NCBI RefSeq assembly: GCF_002563965.1
Contig: NZ_PDJF01000001.1
Location: 2,170,001 to 2,234,000 of the forward strand
Direction: 5' to 3'
DNA: 64,000 nucleotides
Source: Corynebacterium renale
Lineage (GTDB): Bacteria; Actinomycetota; Actinomycetes; Mycobacteriales; Mycobacteriaceae
Shown here: positions 43,854 through 53,622 of the stretch, in pieces
How positions within the stretch are numbered: position 1 is the stretch's first letter
Layout: each line of letters begins with the position of its first letter
Position numbers and translations under genes: made by a program
The notes under the pieces: model-generated
What the model was told of the DNA's origin: nothing
The model's input: only the letters and a program-made list of their open reading frames with translations
Databases searched by the model: none

Positions 43854-45251
43854 ATGTCATCCCCTTCTTCCACTTCTGCCGGCACAGCCCCGGAGACTGA
43901 ATTAGGCAACGGGCTGAAAACCCGGCATCTGACCATGATGGGCCTAGGCTCCGCCATCGGTGCCGGCCTCTTCCTCGGCACCGGGGTGGGAATCCGTGCT
44001 GCAGGGCCCGCTGTTTTGCTCGCATACATCATCGCTGGCGTCGTTGTCATGGTCGTCATGCAGATGCTGGGCGAAATGGGTGCCGCGCGCCCATCGTCGG
44101 GTTCGTTTGCGTCGTTTGCGCGCATGGCCTTCGGCCCCACAGCGGGCATGGTCATCGGTTGGCTGTTCTGGTTCATGCTCATCATGGTCATGGGCGCAGA
44201 AATGACGGGAGCGTCCGCAATCGTGGGCGCCTGGTTCGGGGTCGATCCCTGGATACCGGCCGTCATCTTCGTGGTGTTCTTCGCCGTAGTGAACTTCGCG
44301 CAGGTACGGGGTTTCGGCGAATTTGAGTTCTGGTTCTCCTTCATTAAGGTGGCCGTGATTATCGGATTCCTGCTTATCGGCGTGTTGCTGATCTTCGGGC
44401 TTCTTCCGGGCCACGAGTACGTGGGCACCACAAACTTCCTCAGCGCCGGTTTTATGCCTAACGGGTGGGCTGGGGTTGCCAGTGCACTGTTGGCGGTGGC
44501 GTTCGCTTTCGGTGGCATCGAAATTGTTACAATCGCCGCCGCAGAGTCGGAGAATCCGCAGAAATCGATTCGCACCGCAACACGTTCGGTAATCTGGCGC
44601 ATCGGTGCTTTCTACATCGGTTCCGTCCTCGTCATGACGTTCCTCCTGCCCTACTCCGCCATCAGCGGTGCAGACACCGCAGCCGAATCGCCCTTCACCC
44701 AGGTCCTCGAAATGGCGAATATCCCCGGTGTCGTGGGCATTATGGAAACCGTCATCGTGGTCTCACTGCTCTCGGCGTTCAATGCGCAGGTGTACGCGTC
44801 TTCGCGCATGTGCCACTCATTGGCTGTCGACGGCGACGCTCCCCGCTTCTTCCGCAAGGTCAACAAAGATCACGTGCCCACCAACGCAGTCATGCTCTCT
44901 ATGATCATGGCATTCGCCTCCGTGGGGCTGCAGTGGTGGAACCCTCCGGGGCTACTGGACTTCCTGCTTAATGCTGTTGGCGGCGTTCTGATCGTGCTGT
45001 GGCTCGTTGTTGCCGCCAGTTACCTCAAACTCCACCCGGAGATGGTGGCACGCGGTGAGCTCGGGTCCGTCAAGATGGGTGGTTACCCGTGGCTGCCCAT
45101 CGGCGCGATCATCGCTCTGCTGGGCTTCGTCGGATTGATGGCAACCGAGTCAGATACTCGAAATCAGCTCATCGCGGTGGCGCTCATGACCATCTTGTTG
45201 ACCGTGATCGCAGCGATCCGCAACCAGTTCCGCAAAAAAGAGACCGCGTAG
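43854..45251 (+). CDS. Amino-acid permease, APC family, paralogue 3
   Basis: 465 residues, third tandem copy. Same architecture and motifs (GLKTRHLTMMGLGS, FGEFEFWFSFIKVAV) as paralogue 2, which it resembles more than paralogue 1. Its ATG directly follows the stop of paralogue 2, so translation of the two is coupled. Ends in a basic tail (RNQFRKKETA) and is followed by a very strong terminator that closes the cluster. Substrate unknown; three adjacent copies could reflect a broadened or divided substrate range. Confidence 0.88.
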   Translation: MSSPSSTSAGTAPETELGNGLKTRHLTMMGLGSAIGAGLFLGTGVGIRAAGPAVLLAYIIAGVVVMVVMQMLGEMGAARPSSGSFASFARMAFGPTAGMVIGWLFWFMLIMVMGAEMTGASAIVGAWFGVDPWIPAVIFVVFFAVVNFAQVRGFGEFEFWFSFIKVAVIIGFLLIGVLLIFGLLPGHEYVGTTNFLSAGFMPNGWAGVASALLAVAFAFGGIEIVTIAAAESENPQKSIRTATRSVIWRIGAFYIGSVLVMTFLLPYSAISGADTAAESPFTQVLEMANIPGVVGIMETVIVVSLLSAFNAQVYASSRMCHSLAVDGDAPRFFRKVNKDHVPTNAVMLSMIMAFASVGLQWWNPPGLLDFLLNAVGGVLIVLWLVVAASYLKLHPEMVARGELGSVKMGGYPWLPIGAIIALLGFVGLMATESDTRNQLIAVALMTILLTVIAAIRNQFRKKETA

Positions 45252-45267
45252 CGCGTCGCCACTGCGC

Positions 45268-45315
45268 AATCAGGCCGTCCCCGTTTTCCACGGGGACGGC
45301 CTGATTTTCTTTTTC
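45268..45315. terminator. Terminator after the permease cluster
   Basis: AATCAGGCCGTCCCCG and its exact complement around TTTTCCA, followed by TTCTTTTTC. Also positioned to stop the convergent gtrA-side transcription. Confidence 0.92.
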
Positions 45316-45345
45316 GCGTGGCGCGGGAGGTAGCCGTCGAGAAGC

Positions 45346-45933
45346 TTAGTGCTGCACCGGCGGCTGCTCATCGACGATCGTCGCAGTGTCCACGTTGCGT
45401 GCAGCCGGTGAGCGGAAGGTCCACAGTTTATTGATGATAAAGTTCACCGGCATCGCCACCACGATCGAAATGGCGGTCGCCCAGTAGAACATGGTGCGGA
45501 AACCGGTGGAGTCGTCGAAGATAACCGGCGACAGGGAAATCGGCGAATTTTGGTTCATCAGGAGCGTCATCACGATCTGGCTGACGATGAACGCGCCAAC
45601 CCCGGTGAGCAGGAACGGGAAGAAGCCACGCCACCAACTGCGCGTCGTTGCATTCTTGAACGTCCACATGCGGTTGAGCTGATAATTCCACGTGTTGGCA
45701 ACCAAAAATGCGATTGTCACGAACACGTGATACCAGCGCACATGGAACTGGGAGCCCAAAATATTCATGAACGCATCATGCTCGGAGACACCCCAGCCCC
45801 ACTCCGCAATCTTCTTCGACAGCGCCGCGACGACCAAGTTCACGATAGTCCCCGAACCTCCAACAATCCCGAACTGGATAAATTGTCGGAGGTTTGCGGT
45901 AAAACGCGCAGAGGATGTCTTCGAATCGGCCAC
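45346..45933 (-). CDS. GtrA-family membrane protein
   Basis: 195 residues with four membrane helices (about 20-40, 68-85, 105-125 and 155-175) and the GtrA signature QFIQFGIVGGSGTIVNL and FLVANTWNYQLNRMWTFKN. GtrA proteins are thought to move polyprenyl-linked sugars across the membrane for cell-wall polysaccharide synthesis. A related protein acts in arabinogalactan or lipoarabinomannan synthesis in mycobacteria. No glycosyltransferase is next to it. Downstream of the pseudouridine synthase gene's start region but on the same strand. Confidence 0.82.
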   Translation of the reverse strand: MADSKTSSARFTANLRQFIQFGIVGGSGTIVNLVVAALSKKIAEWGWGVSEHDAFMNILGSQFHVRWYHVFVTIAFLVANTWNYQLNRMWTFKNATTRSWWRGFFPFLLTGVGAFIVSQIVMTLLMNQNSPISLSPVIFDDSTGFRTMFYWATAISIVVAMPVNFIINKLWTFRSPAARNVDTATIVDEQPPVQH

Positions 45934-45977
45934 GGGAATCCTGTCGTCTTGGCGGCTAAGGCATTATCCCGGCCATT

Positions 45978-46814
45978 TTAGTCCTGAGTAGACGGCCGGC
46001 GAAATCTATGTAGCACACCAGTAAACGGATCTTTAAATTCTAGCCCGCACGCGAAAAGACGCAGCGGGATCTGAAAGTCGTCCCACGGCCGCGGCCGGCT
46101 CACCGGGTAAGTGTCATCCCCGATAATAGGCGCGCCCAGCCAGTTCAACGTGGCACGAATCTGATGAGTAAACCCCGTCTGCGGATACACGTTCACCCAC
46201 GCCCCTCGCCCGCGCACAATTGTGGTACGCGTTCGCTTACCTGCCCCGACTTCCACTTGGCGCTCACCCCGAACAGTACGCAGCGGGATACTTACATCCG
46301 TAAAGGGCGCCAGCACCTCCGGGTGGTGAACCTCAGCTCGGTACCATTTCTGCACTTTCCCATGAGCGAAAAGTTGCTGGTAAGCCGCACGATCTTGGGG
46401 TTTGCGGACGCACAACACCAAGCCCGCGGTCAAGCGATCCAAGCGGTGCGCCGGCACAATCGTGTCCTGGCCAAACTCACGACGCAACCGGGTCTGCACA
46501 GTGTTGACCACAAATCGCCCATTAGAGGTCGTGGGCAAGAAATGCGGCTTATCGACGACCACAATCCGCTCATCGGCATACACAACTCGATGCTGAAACG
46601 GGATCGTGGGCTCCGGATCAAGCACCGGGTAAAACCAAGCAGGCTGCGGTTTACTCAAGCGCGTCCCGGGCGGAATCGTCTCACCGAACACGAAATCCCC
46701 GTCGCCCGATTGCCCAGCCACGTACGTGTGGTGGCTATCGACGACGCCGCGTAAGACTACGCGGCGCGGTGAAACCCCGTCCCGGGGAGGGATCGGGGCT
46801 GGTCCAACGGCCAC
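45978..46814 (-). CDS. RluA-family pseudouridine synthase
   Basis: 278 residues, GTG start. The catalytic block PAHRLDRLTAGLVL contains the essential Asp after HR-L; VVDKPHFLPTT and GFTHQIRATLNWLGAPIIGD are the other family motifs. Such enzymes isomerise specific uridines in rRNA or tRNA; the target of this member cannot be told. No S4 RNA-binding domain is visible, so it belongs with the RluA type rather than RluC/D. It begins three bases after the dapC stop, suggesting cotranscription. Confidence 0.85.
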   Translation of the reverse strand: MAVGPAPIPPRDGVSPRRVVLRGVVDSHHTYVAGQSGDGDFVFGETIPPGTRLSKPQPAWFYPVLDPEPTIPFQHRVVYADERIVVVDKPHFLPTTSNGRFVVNTVQTRLRREFGQDTIVPAHRLDRLTAGLVLCVRKPQDRAAYQQLFAHGKVQKWYRAEVHHPEVLAPFTDVSIPLRTVRGERQVEVGAGKRTRTTIVRGRGAWVNVYPQTGFTHQIRATLNWLGAPIIGDDTYPVSRPRPWDDFQIPLRLFACGLEFKDPFTGVLHRFRRPSTQD

Positions 46815-46817
46815 TAC

Positions 46818-47873
46818 CTATCCAAGGCGCGCAGCCAGCTGTGCGAAGGCCTCATCGGGGGCGCTCAAAGCTGCTCGAATGTGCTTCTCCCCCGTCGGAC
46901 CGTAGAAAGTACCGGGTGCGACGAGCACGCCACGTTCAGCCAACCAGCGGACAGACTCAGCGGCTTCCTCCCCGCGCGTGGCCCAGATATACATGCCAGC
47001 TTCCGAGTGATCAATCTGGAAACCGGCGTTGGTCAGAGCTTCCATGAGAAGGACGCGCCGGTTGGCGTACGTCAATCGCTGCAAACGTTCGTGAATATCG
47101 TCTTCCAACGCCGCGACCATGGCCGACTGGATGGGGCCGGGCACGCTGAGGCCCGCGTGCTTGCGCGCTAGGGTCAAGCGGGCGATAAGGTCAGGGTCAC
47201 CAGCTAACCAGCCGGCACGATAGCTTGCCATGTTCGATGTCTTCGACAAGGAGTTCACAGCAATCAAGCCGGTGAGGTCTCCATCAGTAACGCTGTCATG
47301 CAAAAGCGACACCGGCGGATTATCGTCATCCCAGCCCAAGCCCAGATAGCACTCGTCGGAAACAACGATTGCGCCACGCTCGCGGGCAGAATGCACGATG
47401 CTGCGCAACCGCTCCACGCTGAGAACCTCGCCAGTAGGGTTACACGGCGAGTTCAGGAACACCAGGTCCGCTGTTTCCGTGCGCTGCGACGTGGCACCGG
47501 CGATGCGAGCTGCGACGTCATACGTGGGGTAAGCAAGTTCTGGAATACCGATTGTCCATGCGGAATCCGCCCCCAAGAACAGTGGCATGAGGGCGATGGC
47601 TTCCTTCGTCCCCACCACGGGAAGGACCGCCTGCGCCTCGTACTCAAAGCGGCGCTGGGCAGCGGTCACGATGGCGTCGCGAAGCACATCAGTGCCCTCC
47701 GTCGACGGGTAACCCGGCGCAGCTGCAGCCTCCGCCAAAGCAAGCTGGATTCCCGGGGCAACATCGTCGACGGGGGAACCGATGGATAAATCGATGATGC
47801 CGTCGGGATGCGCCGCGGCGTGTTCCCTAGCTTTCGTCAGCGAATCCCAGGGAAAATCCGGAAGATCCAGCAT
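46818..47873 (-). CDS. dapC: Succinyldiaminopimelate transaminase DapC
   Basis: 351-residue fold-type I aminotransferase with the PLP-Lys block NSLSKTSNMASYRAGW, NPTGEVLS and the FLNSPCNPTG loop. Location directly downstream of the ferredoxin gene fdxA, as in C. glutamicum and mycobacteria, identifies it as DapC, which makes N-succinyl-LL-diaminopimelate on the lysine and cell-wall diaminopimelate pathway. The N-terminus (LPDFPWDSLTKAREHAAAHPDGIIDLSIGSPVD) matches that group. The dapD and dapE genes found nearby in C. glutamicum are not in this window. Confidence 0.9.
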   Translation of the reverse strand: MLDLPDFPWDSLTKAREHAAAHPDGIIDLSIGSPVDDVAPGIQLALAEAAAAPGYPSTEGTDVLRDAIVTAAQRRFEYEAQAVLPVVGTKEAIALMPLFLGADSAWTIGIPELAYPTYDVAARIAGATSQRTETADLVFLNSPCNPTGEVLSVERLRSIVHSARERGAIVVSDECYLGLGWDDDNPPVSLLHDSVTDGDLTGLIAVNSLSKTSNMASYRAGWLAGDPDLIARLTLARKHAGLSVPGPIQSAMVAALEDDIHERLQRLTYANRRVLLMEALTNAGFQIDHSEAGMYIWATRGEEAAESVRWLAERGVLVAPGTFYGPTGEKHIRAALSAPDEAFAQLAARLG

Positions 47874-47875
47874 TC

Positions 47876-48199
47876 TTAGTCCTGGTTCTGCGGTGGCAGC
47901 GCAGCAACAAATGGGTGATCAAAGTCGTATGGGCCTTCGCCAGCGGCCCCACCTGGGGAGCCGAGATCATCGAAGAAACCAACGTTTGCGTCGTAGTAGT
48001 CTGACCACTCCTCGGGCAGATCATCTTCGTAAAAGATTGCTTCTACCGGGCATGCTGGTTCGCAAGCACCACAGTCGACGCATTCATCAGGGTGAATGTA
48101 CAAGCTGCGCTTGCCTTCATAAATGCAATCTACGGGGCACTCCTCAACGCATGCGCGGTCCATGACATCCACACACGGCTGAGCAATAACATACGTCAT
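47876..48199 (-). CDS. fdxA: 7Fe ferredoxin FdxA/FdxC
   Basis: 107 residues with the two cluster motifs of seven-iron ferredoxins: [17 protein letters not shown] and [16 protein letters not shown]. It carries electrons between the [3Fe-4S] and [4Fe-4S] clusters and soluble partners. The C-terminal acidic tail is typical of actinobacterial members. Ends two bases before dapC. The upstream 131 bases to the next gene contain its promoter, not clearly recognisable. Confidence 0.95.
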   Translation of the reverse strand: MTYVIAQPCVDVMDRACVEECPVDCIYEGKRSLYIHPDECVDCGACEPACPVEAIFYEDDLPEEWSDYYDANVGFFDDLGSPGGAAGEGPYDFDHPFVAALPPQNQD

Positions 48200-48330
48200 A
48201 CCAGCTCAAACTCTCCTCTGAAATACTCTTAAACTATTCTCCGCCCGCGACATCTTCGGGTGCCAGGGCAGCATCCGCAAAGACACTGCCACCCAGGTCC
48301 ACGCCGGGACGTCATCGGGTTCCTATTATG

Positions 48331-48738
48331 TCATTGACGTCGCAACAAAGGCCAGACGCCTCCGACGATGCCACAGAAAAATAATCCTACTCCGCGCGCC
48401 GAAGCCACTACCCATTGATCACCCATGGCCGGCCCAATGACCGCCATGAGCAGAAAACCCGCTGTCCACACGCCCAACGGAAGCAATACAATACCCGTAC
48501 GCTTCGTCCACAGCATAGCGGTGCGGGTAAAAACATAGTTGAATCCGAGCGCGAAAAAAATAGTTACAGGTAGCGCCAGCGCCGTACCATTAGGCAGCTG
48601 GACACGTGCGCCCAAGTACATTACTTCCAAGAACATGGATAGCAAAGCCCCCACGGAGAGCCACACGAGCGCACCGACGGCTTCCCCACGGCTGAAATCG
48701 GTACGCACCCACCGCTGAGGAGTAGATTCCTCTACCAC
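48331..48738 (-). CDS. Small membrane protein next to mshB
   Basis: 135 residues with four predicted helices (about 20-40, 52-72, 80-100, 108-130) and a short charged N-terminus. No family with a known function was recognised. A membrane protein in the same place follows mshB in mycobacteria (Rv1171 type). Its start overlaps the mshB stop by seven bases, so it is probably cotranslated with mshB. Whether it is linked to mycothiol is not known. Confidence 0.7.
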   Translation of the reverse strand: MVEESTPQRWVRTDFSRGEAVGALVWLSVGALLSMFLEVMYLGARVQLPNGTALALPVTIFFALGFNYVFTRTAMLWTKRTGIVLLPLGVWTAGFLLMAVIGPAMGDQWVVASARGVGLFFCGIVGGVWPLLRRQ

Positions 48739-49628
48739 GTAAGACCGGCCATAATGTCAGAAGCGCCGACAGGAAACGCGGTACCTGCACCCAACTGCGC
48801 GTACTCAGTCCGCATCACTGGCTGAGTTATCAGGTTCGACAATGCGAACACCGCAGCGCATTCAGCGGTCGATTTCACGCCCGCATATGCGGCTTCGGGA
48901 TTGGTAGCACTCACGGTGCCGTCGGCTACCCAAATCTGCGTCGGGTGCGCCCGCATCGCCTCAAGACGGGCTGCGAGGTCCTGGTCACTGAGCTCAACTT
49001 CAATATCCCAGGAATCAACAACAGCCAGTTCGCCAGTTTCAGGCATCCGCCAGCCGCGTGGCACCTCAGTAATATCTGCTAGCGCAGCAGCAGTGTGGGC
49101 GGCAGAATTCACCGACCAGACGATGCGCTGGATCCCACTTTCCTCGGCTGCGGCATGCGTAATCCGGTGGGCCTGGATGTGGTCAGGATGCCCGTAGCCC
49201 CCATCAGGGCCGTATGTCAGGACCAACTGTGGGCGGATCCGCTCGAATACCTCACGAAGAGCTGCAGTTGCCTCCTCACCGCAGTTCACAAAGGCGCGGG
49301 GATGCTCCGCTGAAGGGCTACCCACCATTCCGGAATCGCGGAAAGCGCCAGCGCGACGAAGATGTTCTCCCCGCACTCCGAGAGCCGCCAGAGAATGCTG
49401 CAGTTCAGCGATTCGGAAGCCGCCTAACTGGTCTGCTTCGTCGGCAACCAAACCAGAATACGGCGCACCAATCACCTCGCCTTGCTCACCTAAAGTACAG
49501 GTCACGACGGTGACTTCTGCGCCGCGGGACGCGAGTTGAGCCAGAATTCCGCCACCAAACAGGGCTTCATCGTCAGGGTGTGCATGCACTGCGACGACGC
49601 GCGCTCCCACGAGATCACGAGTTACCAT
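48732..49628 (-). CDS. mshB: Mycothiol biosynthesis deacetylase MshB
   Basis: 298 residues of the LmbE-type zinc deacetylase fold. The metal motif AVHAHPDDEALFGGG (His17, Asp19, Asp20) and the second His block GYGHPDHIQAH are present, and the DxEQGEV segment at the substrate pocket too. It removes the acetyl group from GlcNAc-inositol to give GlcN-Ins, the third step of mycothiol synthesis in actinobacteria. Its neighbours lpqW and typA upstream follow the mycobacterial gene order. Confidence 0.92.
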   Translation of the reverse strand: MVTRDLVGARVVAVHAHPDDEALFGGGILAQLASRGAEVTVVTCTLGEQGEVIGAPYSGLVADEADQLGGFRIAELQHSLAALGVRGEHLRRAGAFRDSGMVGSPSAEHPRAFVNCGEEATAALREVFERIRPQLVLTYGPDGGYGHPDHIQAHRITHAAAEESGIQRIVWSVNSAAHTAAALADITEVPRGWRMPETGELAVVDSWDIEVELSDQDLAARLEAMRAHPTQIWVADGTVSATNPEAAYAGVKSTAECAAVFALSNLITQPVMRTEYAQLGAGTAFPVGASDIMAGLTW

Positions 49629-49631
49629 AAT

Positions 49632-51308
49632 TTATCGTTTCTCCTTTTTCTGGTCTGGTGCAGACTCCGCCGTGGTTGGTGTGGAGGTCAGTAAATCTGC
49701 CCGGCGCCACGTGGCGGCCGTAGAAATGCCCGCGTTCCAATCCTGCAACTTATCTGCTGGGCCTACGATTGTATCGCCTAACACCAGCAACCTGGTTTCT
49801 TCCACCACAGGCAGATGAATGAACTGGGAACGCTCAGTGTCTGCTACGGCCGTCCGGAAGTCTGCCGAGCGCTCCGGATGAGCAAACGCCTCCGCAGCTG
49901 CCGTGGTCAGGTCCTTCTCACAGTGGCCGGAGATATTCGCGCCAAACGGTTTACCATCAGTGCAGCCATACCTACTTGCTAATCCCACATCAGAGGCGCG
50001 GGCATCTTGCCAGCTCAGGACGATGTCGGCCACCGGATCACCTGCAGCGCGACGCGCAACGATCGTCGCCATATCAACAGAAACGACCTGTGCCGGGATA
50101 CTGTGCGACCCCAGCTGGTCAACCACAACACGCGCGCTCGCTGATGCAACAGGATCGGCAGGATCAGCTGCGACACGCACCGCCCCTACCTGCTGCACAG
50201 CTGCCGAAAGGACACCAGCGGACTCATGCTCACGGACATGAGAAGGTACCTCGGGGATCGAAAGATCGGCTCTTCTTCCTGTCCCGAGGGCTGCAACCTG
50301 GGGGACGTCGATAAGCGCGAAAAGATCTGCCCGCTTATCTGCAGAGTTCAGCAGCGGAGAATCCACCTGCGTGATGAGATTTAATTGACGCCCAGTATTG
50401 AGGGTGCGCACCTGAGCCGACGGCATGAGCGTATAGGATTCCTTCGATGTTTCAGACGGTGCGACGTCAATGAAGCTCAGCTGGCCAGTGCGTAGTTGAT
50501 CCGTACCATCCGCGGTGCGCCGAATCGCGCGGAAGTTAATGATCTCCGTCTTCGCGGGTTCCCCGCCCCAGAAACGGTCATTGCGGGCGATAGTGACGAT
50601 TCCGCGGGCAGTATCAGCATCCCGAATCATGTACCGCCCCGCCGAAGCCGGGATCCCATTAGCCAGCGCGGTCGCGAAATTACCACCTTGCAGCAAGTGC
50701 GCAGGCAGTAAATTGTGGAAAAGCTGGTTCCACTGGGCAACCCGTGTGGTGAAGTCCACCTCCACGGTCTTTCCACCGCCGGAAAGCCGAACTGCACCGA
50801 TGGAGGTATATCCGGCTTGGTCAATGACCCCGTCGGTGGACGAAAGCGCCCGCCACAGGTACTGGAAATCGTTACCCGACACGGGCGTGCCATCGGACCA
50901 TTGTGCGGCTGGAACAATCTGGTAGCGCACAGTTTGGGCATACCCGTCGCGCGGGGCGATCTCCTCCGCGGATTCGAGCAGGTCCTTATTCAACTCCAGC
51001 TCCGGACCGCCGTTGACCGGTACGAAGGCTGAGGGCAAAACCAGCGCCGCCAGCGAGTCTACGAATGCGCACGAATCTGCGATGAGGTGCGGGTTAAAAC
51101 CGTTACGTACACCGTCGACACCAGCGGAAATCTCGGTACGCACCGGGGCGGTTGTTGTGGTGGGGGTCGTCGTCACCGTCTGGGTTGCGCGTTCCGGTGT
51201 GATGTCCTCCACGGGCGGCGGACCGGGGTTAGCGGCGCACGAAGCCAGAAGCCCGCCGGTGACCAAAACCGTTAGGACACTGCTGTATCTTCTAGGTTTC
51301 TGCGCCAC
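49632..51308 (-). CDS. LpqW-like lipoprotein (SBP family 5)
   Basis: 558 residues. N-terminal signal peptide with lipobox (GLLASCAAN, Cys at about residue 24), then a Thr-rich linker and a family 5 solute-binding (peptide-binding protein) fold: AAQWSDGTPVSGNDFQYLWRAL, DTARGIVTIARNDRFWGGEP and the closing LVLGDTIVGP. The position between typA and mshB corresponds to lpqW (Rv1166), which in mycobacteria controls partitioning of mannosylated lipids to lipoarabinomannan; a corynebacterial orthologue also acts on lipoglycan synthesis. No ABC permease is next to it, consistent with a non-transport role. Confidence 0.85.
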   Translation of the reverse strand: MAQKPRRYSSVLTVLVTGGLLASCAANPGPPPVEDITPERATQTVTTTPTTTTAPVRTEISAGVDGVRNGFNPHLIADSCAFVDSLAALVLPSAFVPVNGGPELELNKDLLESAEEIAPRDGYAQTVRYQIVPAAQWSDGTPVSGNDFQYLWRALSSTDGVIDQAGYTSIGAVRLSGGGKTVEVDFTTRVAQWNQLFHNLLPAHLLQGGNFATALANGIPASAGRYMIRDADTARGIVTIARNDRFWGGEPAKTEIINFRAIRRTADGTDQLRTGQLSFIDVAPSETSKESYTLMPSAQVRTLNTGRQLNLITQVDSPLLNSADKRADLFALIDVPQVAALGTGRRADLSIPEVPSHVREHESAGVLSAAVQQVGAVRVAADPADPVASASARVVVDQLGSHSIPAQVVSVDMATIVARRAAGDPVADIVLSWQDARASDVGLASRYGCTDGKPFGANISGHCEKDLTTAAAEAFAHPERSADFRTAVADTERSQFIHLPVVEETRLLVLGDTIVGPADKLQDWNAGISTAATWRRADLLTSTPTTAESAPDQKKEKR

Positions 51309-51335
51309 GGGCGGGCTCCTTCTGCACTGAAAGTT

Positions 51336-53249
51336 TTACTTGTTACGTGCCTTCTCCCGGGAACGTGCGCGAGCACGCTCGGTGGCATCGAGAATCAGTT
51401 TACGCACGCGCAGAACATCCGGTGCAACCTCGACGCATTCGTCCGCGCCACAGAATTCCATGGCCTCGTCCAGGCTCAGAGAGCGAGCCTTCGCCAGGGT
51501 GACGGTGGTATCGGCGGATGCTGCGCGCATGTTGGTCAGCTTCTTTTCCTTAGTGACGTTGACATCCATGTCCTCGTCACGGTTGTTCTGGCCGACGACC
51601 ATGCCCTCGTACGTATCGGTGCCGGGCTCAACAAAGAAGGAACCACGGTCAGACAGGTTCTGCAGCGCGTACGCGGTGACCTGGCCAGAACGGTCAGCAA
51701 CCAGGGAGCCGGATGCGCGGCCCTTGATCTCACCAGCCCATTCGCCGAGGCCGTCGGAGTACGAGTTTGCGATACCAGTGCCGTGGGTTTCGGTCATGAA
51801 AGTGGTACGGAAGGAAATCAGGCCACGTGCCGGGACGCGGTATTCCATGCGCACCCAGTCGGAACCTGGGGCGTTGCCCATGGACAACATGGTGCCCTTG
51901 CGGGCAGCCATGAGCTGAGTGATGTTGCCCTGGTATTCAGACGGGGCGTCAATAACCATGATTTCGTATGGTTCGTGCAGCTTGCCGTCGATCATCTGGG
52001 TGACAACCTGTGGCTTGCCGACGGTCAGCTCGAAGCCTTCACGGCGCATGGTCTCAATGAGAACGGACAGCGCCATCTCGCCACGACCCTGAACTTCCCA
52101 TGCGTCTGGGCGTTCAGTCGGCAGGACACGCAGGGACACGTTACCGATCAATTCTTGATCCAGACGGGCCTTGACCATACGCGCGGTCAACTTATCGCCA
52201 CCGCCACGGCCAGCCATCGGAGAGGTGTTCACACCGATGGTCATGGAGATTGCTGGTGGGTCAACCTGGATGCGTGGCAGGGCGACCGGGTTTTCGGCGT
52301 CTGCGAGGGTGTCGCCAATCATGATTTCATCGATACCAGAGATGGCAGCGATGTCACCTGCGATAACTTCCTGGGCAGGGACACGCTCAACGCCTTCGGT
52401 GCGCAGTAGCTCGGCGATGCGCACGTTCTTGACGTGCTGGTTGCCTTCGTCGTCGTAGTGGATCCACGCGACGGTCTGCCCCTTGCGCAGGACACCTGCG
52501 TGAACGCGAACGAGTGCGATACGGCCCAGGAAGGAGCTGGAGTCCAGGTTGGTCACGTGCGCCTGCAGTGGGCTATCGACCTCGGCGGTCGGCTCCGGCA
52601 GGACGTTGTAGATGACGTCGAACAGCGGCTGCAGGTCCTCGCTATCAGGCAGGTTGCCGTTGCCTGGGTTCTCGGTGGATGCGCGGCCTGCACGGCCGGA
52701 TGCGTAGAGGACGGGCAGGTCAAGCAGCTGCTCTGCGGCTTCGGCTGCCTCTGGGTCGTCCAGGCCTGCGCCAAGCTCCAGGAGGAGGTCTTGTGCTTCT
52801 TCCACGACTTCGTCGATACGCGCGTCAGGGCGGTCGGTCTTGTTCACCAGGATGATTACGGGCATCTTGGCTTCCAGAGCCTTGGTGAGCACAAAGCGGG
52901 TCTGCGGTAGTGGACCTTCGGAGGCATCGATAAGCAGCACAACACCATCGACCATGGACAGTGCGCGCTCGACCTCGCCGCCGAAGTCAGCGTGACCGGG
53001 GGTGTCGATGACGTTAATAATGAGGTCGGAGCCGTCCTTGCCCAGACCTTTGCGGTGGATGGCGGTGTTCTTCGCCAGGATGGTGATGCCCTTTTCCTTT
53101 TCCAGGTCACCGGAGTCCATCACGCGGTCGGCCACTTCACCGTGGTCGCCGAAGACGCCGGACTGTTCCAGCATGGCGTTGACCAGGGTGGTCTTGCCAT
53201 GGTCGACGTGGGCGACGATGGCAACGTTTCGAAACTCAGGATGGGACAC
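51336..53249 (-). CDS. typA: Ribosome-associated GTPase TypA/BipA
   Basis: 637 residues from GTG 53249, which has GAGGAG ten bases upstream; a longer frame starting further back is unlikely. G motifs: [25 protein letters not shown]. Domains II and V of EF-G type follow, and the C-terminal domain specific to BipA ends in a basic [13 protein letters not shown] tail. It is involved in 50S subunit assembly and stress or cold adaptation. The upstream gap of about 370 bases contains the divergent promoter of the secreted protein gene. Confidence 0.93.
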   Translation of the reverse strand: MSHPEFRNVAIVAHVDHGKTTLVNAMLEQSGVFGDHGEVADRVMDSGDLEKEKGITILAKNTAIHRKGLGKDGSDLIINVIDTPGHADFGGEVERALSMVDGVVLLIDASEGPLPQTRFVLTKALEAKMPVIILVNKTDRPDARIDEVVEEAQDLLLELGAGLDDPEAAEAAEQLLDLPVLYASGRAGRASTENPGNGNLPDSEDLQPLFDVIYNVLPEPTAEVDSPLQAHVTNLDSSSFLGRIALVRVHAGVLRKGQTVAWIHYDDEGNQHVKNVRIAELLRTEGVERVPAQEVIAGDIAAISGIDEIMIGDTLADAENPVALPRIQVDPPAISMTIGVNTSPMAGRGGGDKLTARMVKARLDQELIGNVSLRVLPTERPDAWEVQGRGEMALSVLIETMRREGFELTVGKPQVVTQMIDGKLHEPYEIMVIDAPSEYQGNITQLMAARKGTMLSMGNAPGSDWVRMEYRVPARGLISFRTTFMTETHGTGIANSYSDGLGEWAGEIKGRASGSLVADRSGQVTAYALQNLSDRGSFFVEPGTDTYEGMVVGQNNRDEDMDVNVTKEKKLTNMRAASADTTVTLAKARSLSLDEAMEFCGADECVEVAPDVLRVRKLILDATERARARSREKARNK

Positions 53250-53622
53250 GAGTGGGGTACTCCTCATTTGGGCAAAAAATATAGAACGCCTGAACACACT
53301 ACTCTTTTTGCCCTCTGCGTGCACCTTATGGGGTAGCCGAAGTGACTTGGATGCTTCACGACGTCACCATCCCGCGCGTTACCTTCAATTCCGTAGGGTG
53401 CGCACCGGCATGTAACGAAATGGTTACGGCCGGAAGATATAAAGGTTAAGGAGTCAGATGAAGATTCGTCATGTACCGCTAGGCCGGCTTCGGTGGAGCG
53501 TACGGCCACGGTTTTCATCTTGACAGCCAAACAAAAGCGATTACTGTTAATTAAGTTAACAGTGTTAAAGCTGTTATTTATGTTGCATATGTGACGATGT
53601 GTTTGTGGAGGACGACCTGAAC
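53250..53622. other. 373-base region between typA and a secreted-protein gene
   Basis: Divergent promoters. On the plus strand a TTGACA box (53520-53525) is followed 16 bases later by TACTGT (53542-53547). A perfect palindrome at 53543-53563 overlaps the latter. No convincing gene in the gap. Confidence 0.6.
53543..53563. promoter_or_regulatory. Perfect 8-bp inverted repeat over the -10 region
   Basis: ACTGTTAA (53543-53550) and TTAACAGT (53556-53563) flank TTAAG. It coincides with the presumed -10 of the secreted-protein gene, so a repressor bound here would block initiation. Regulator unknown. Confidence 0.5.

Noticed and set aside
43667..44602. Open frame of 311 codons antisense to permeases 2 and 3
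   Set aside because: Similar antisense frames appear behind all three permeases, as expected from shared coding sequence rather than from genes; it also spans a gene boundary.
53250..53324. Longer N-terminus for TypA
   Set aside because: The additional residues precede a good Shine-Dalgarno and the family begins directly before the G1 motif, so GTG 53249 is preferred.
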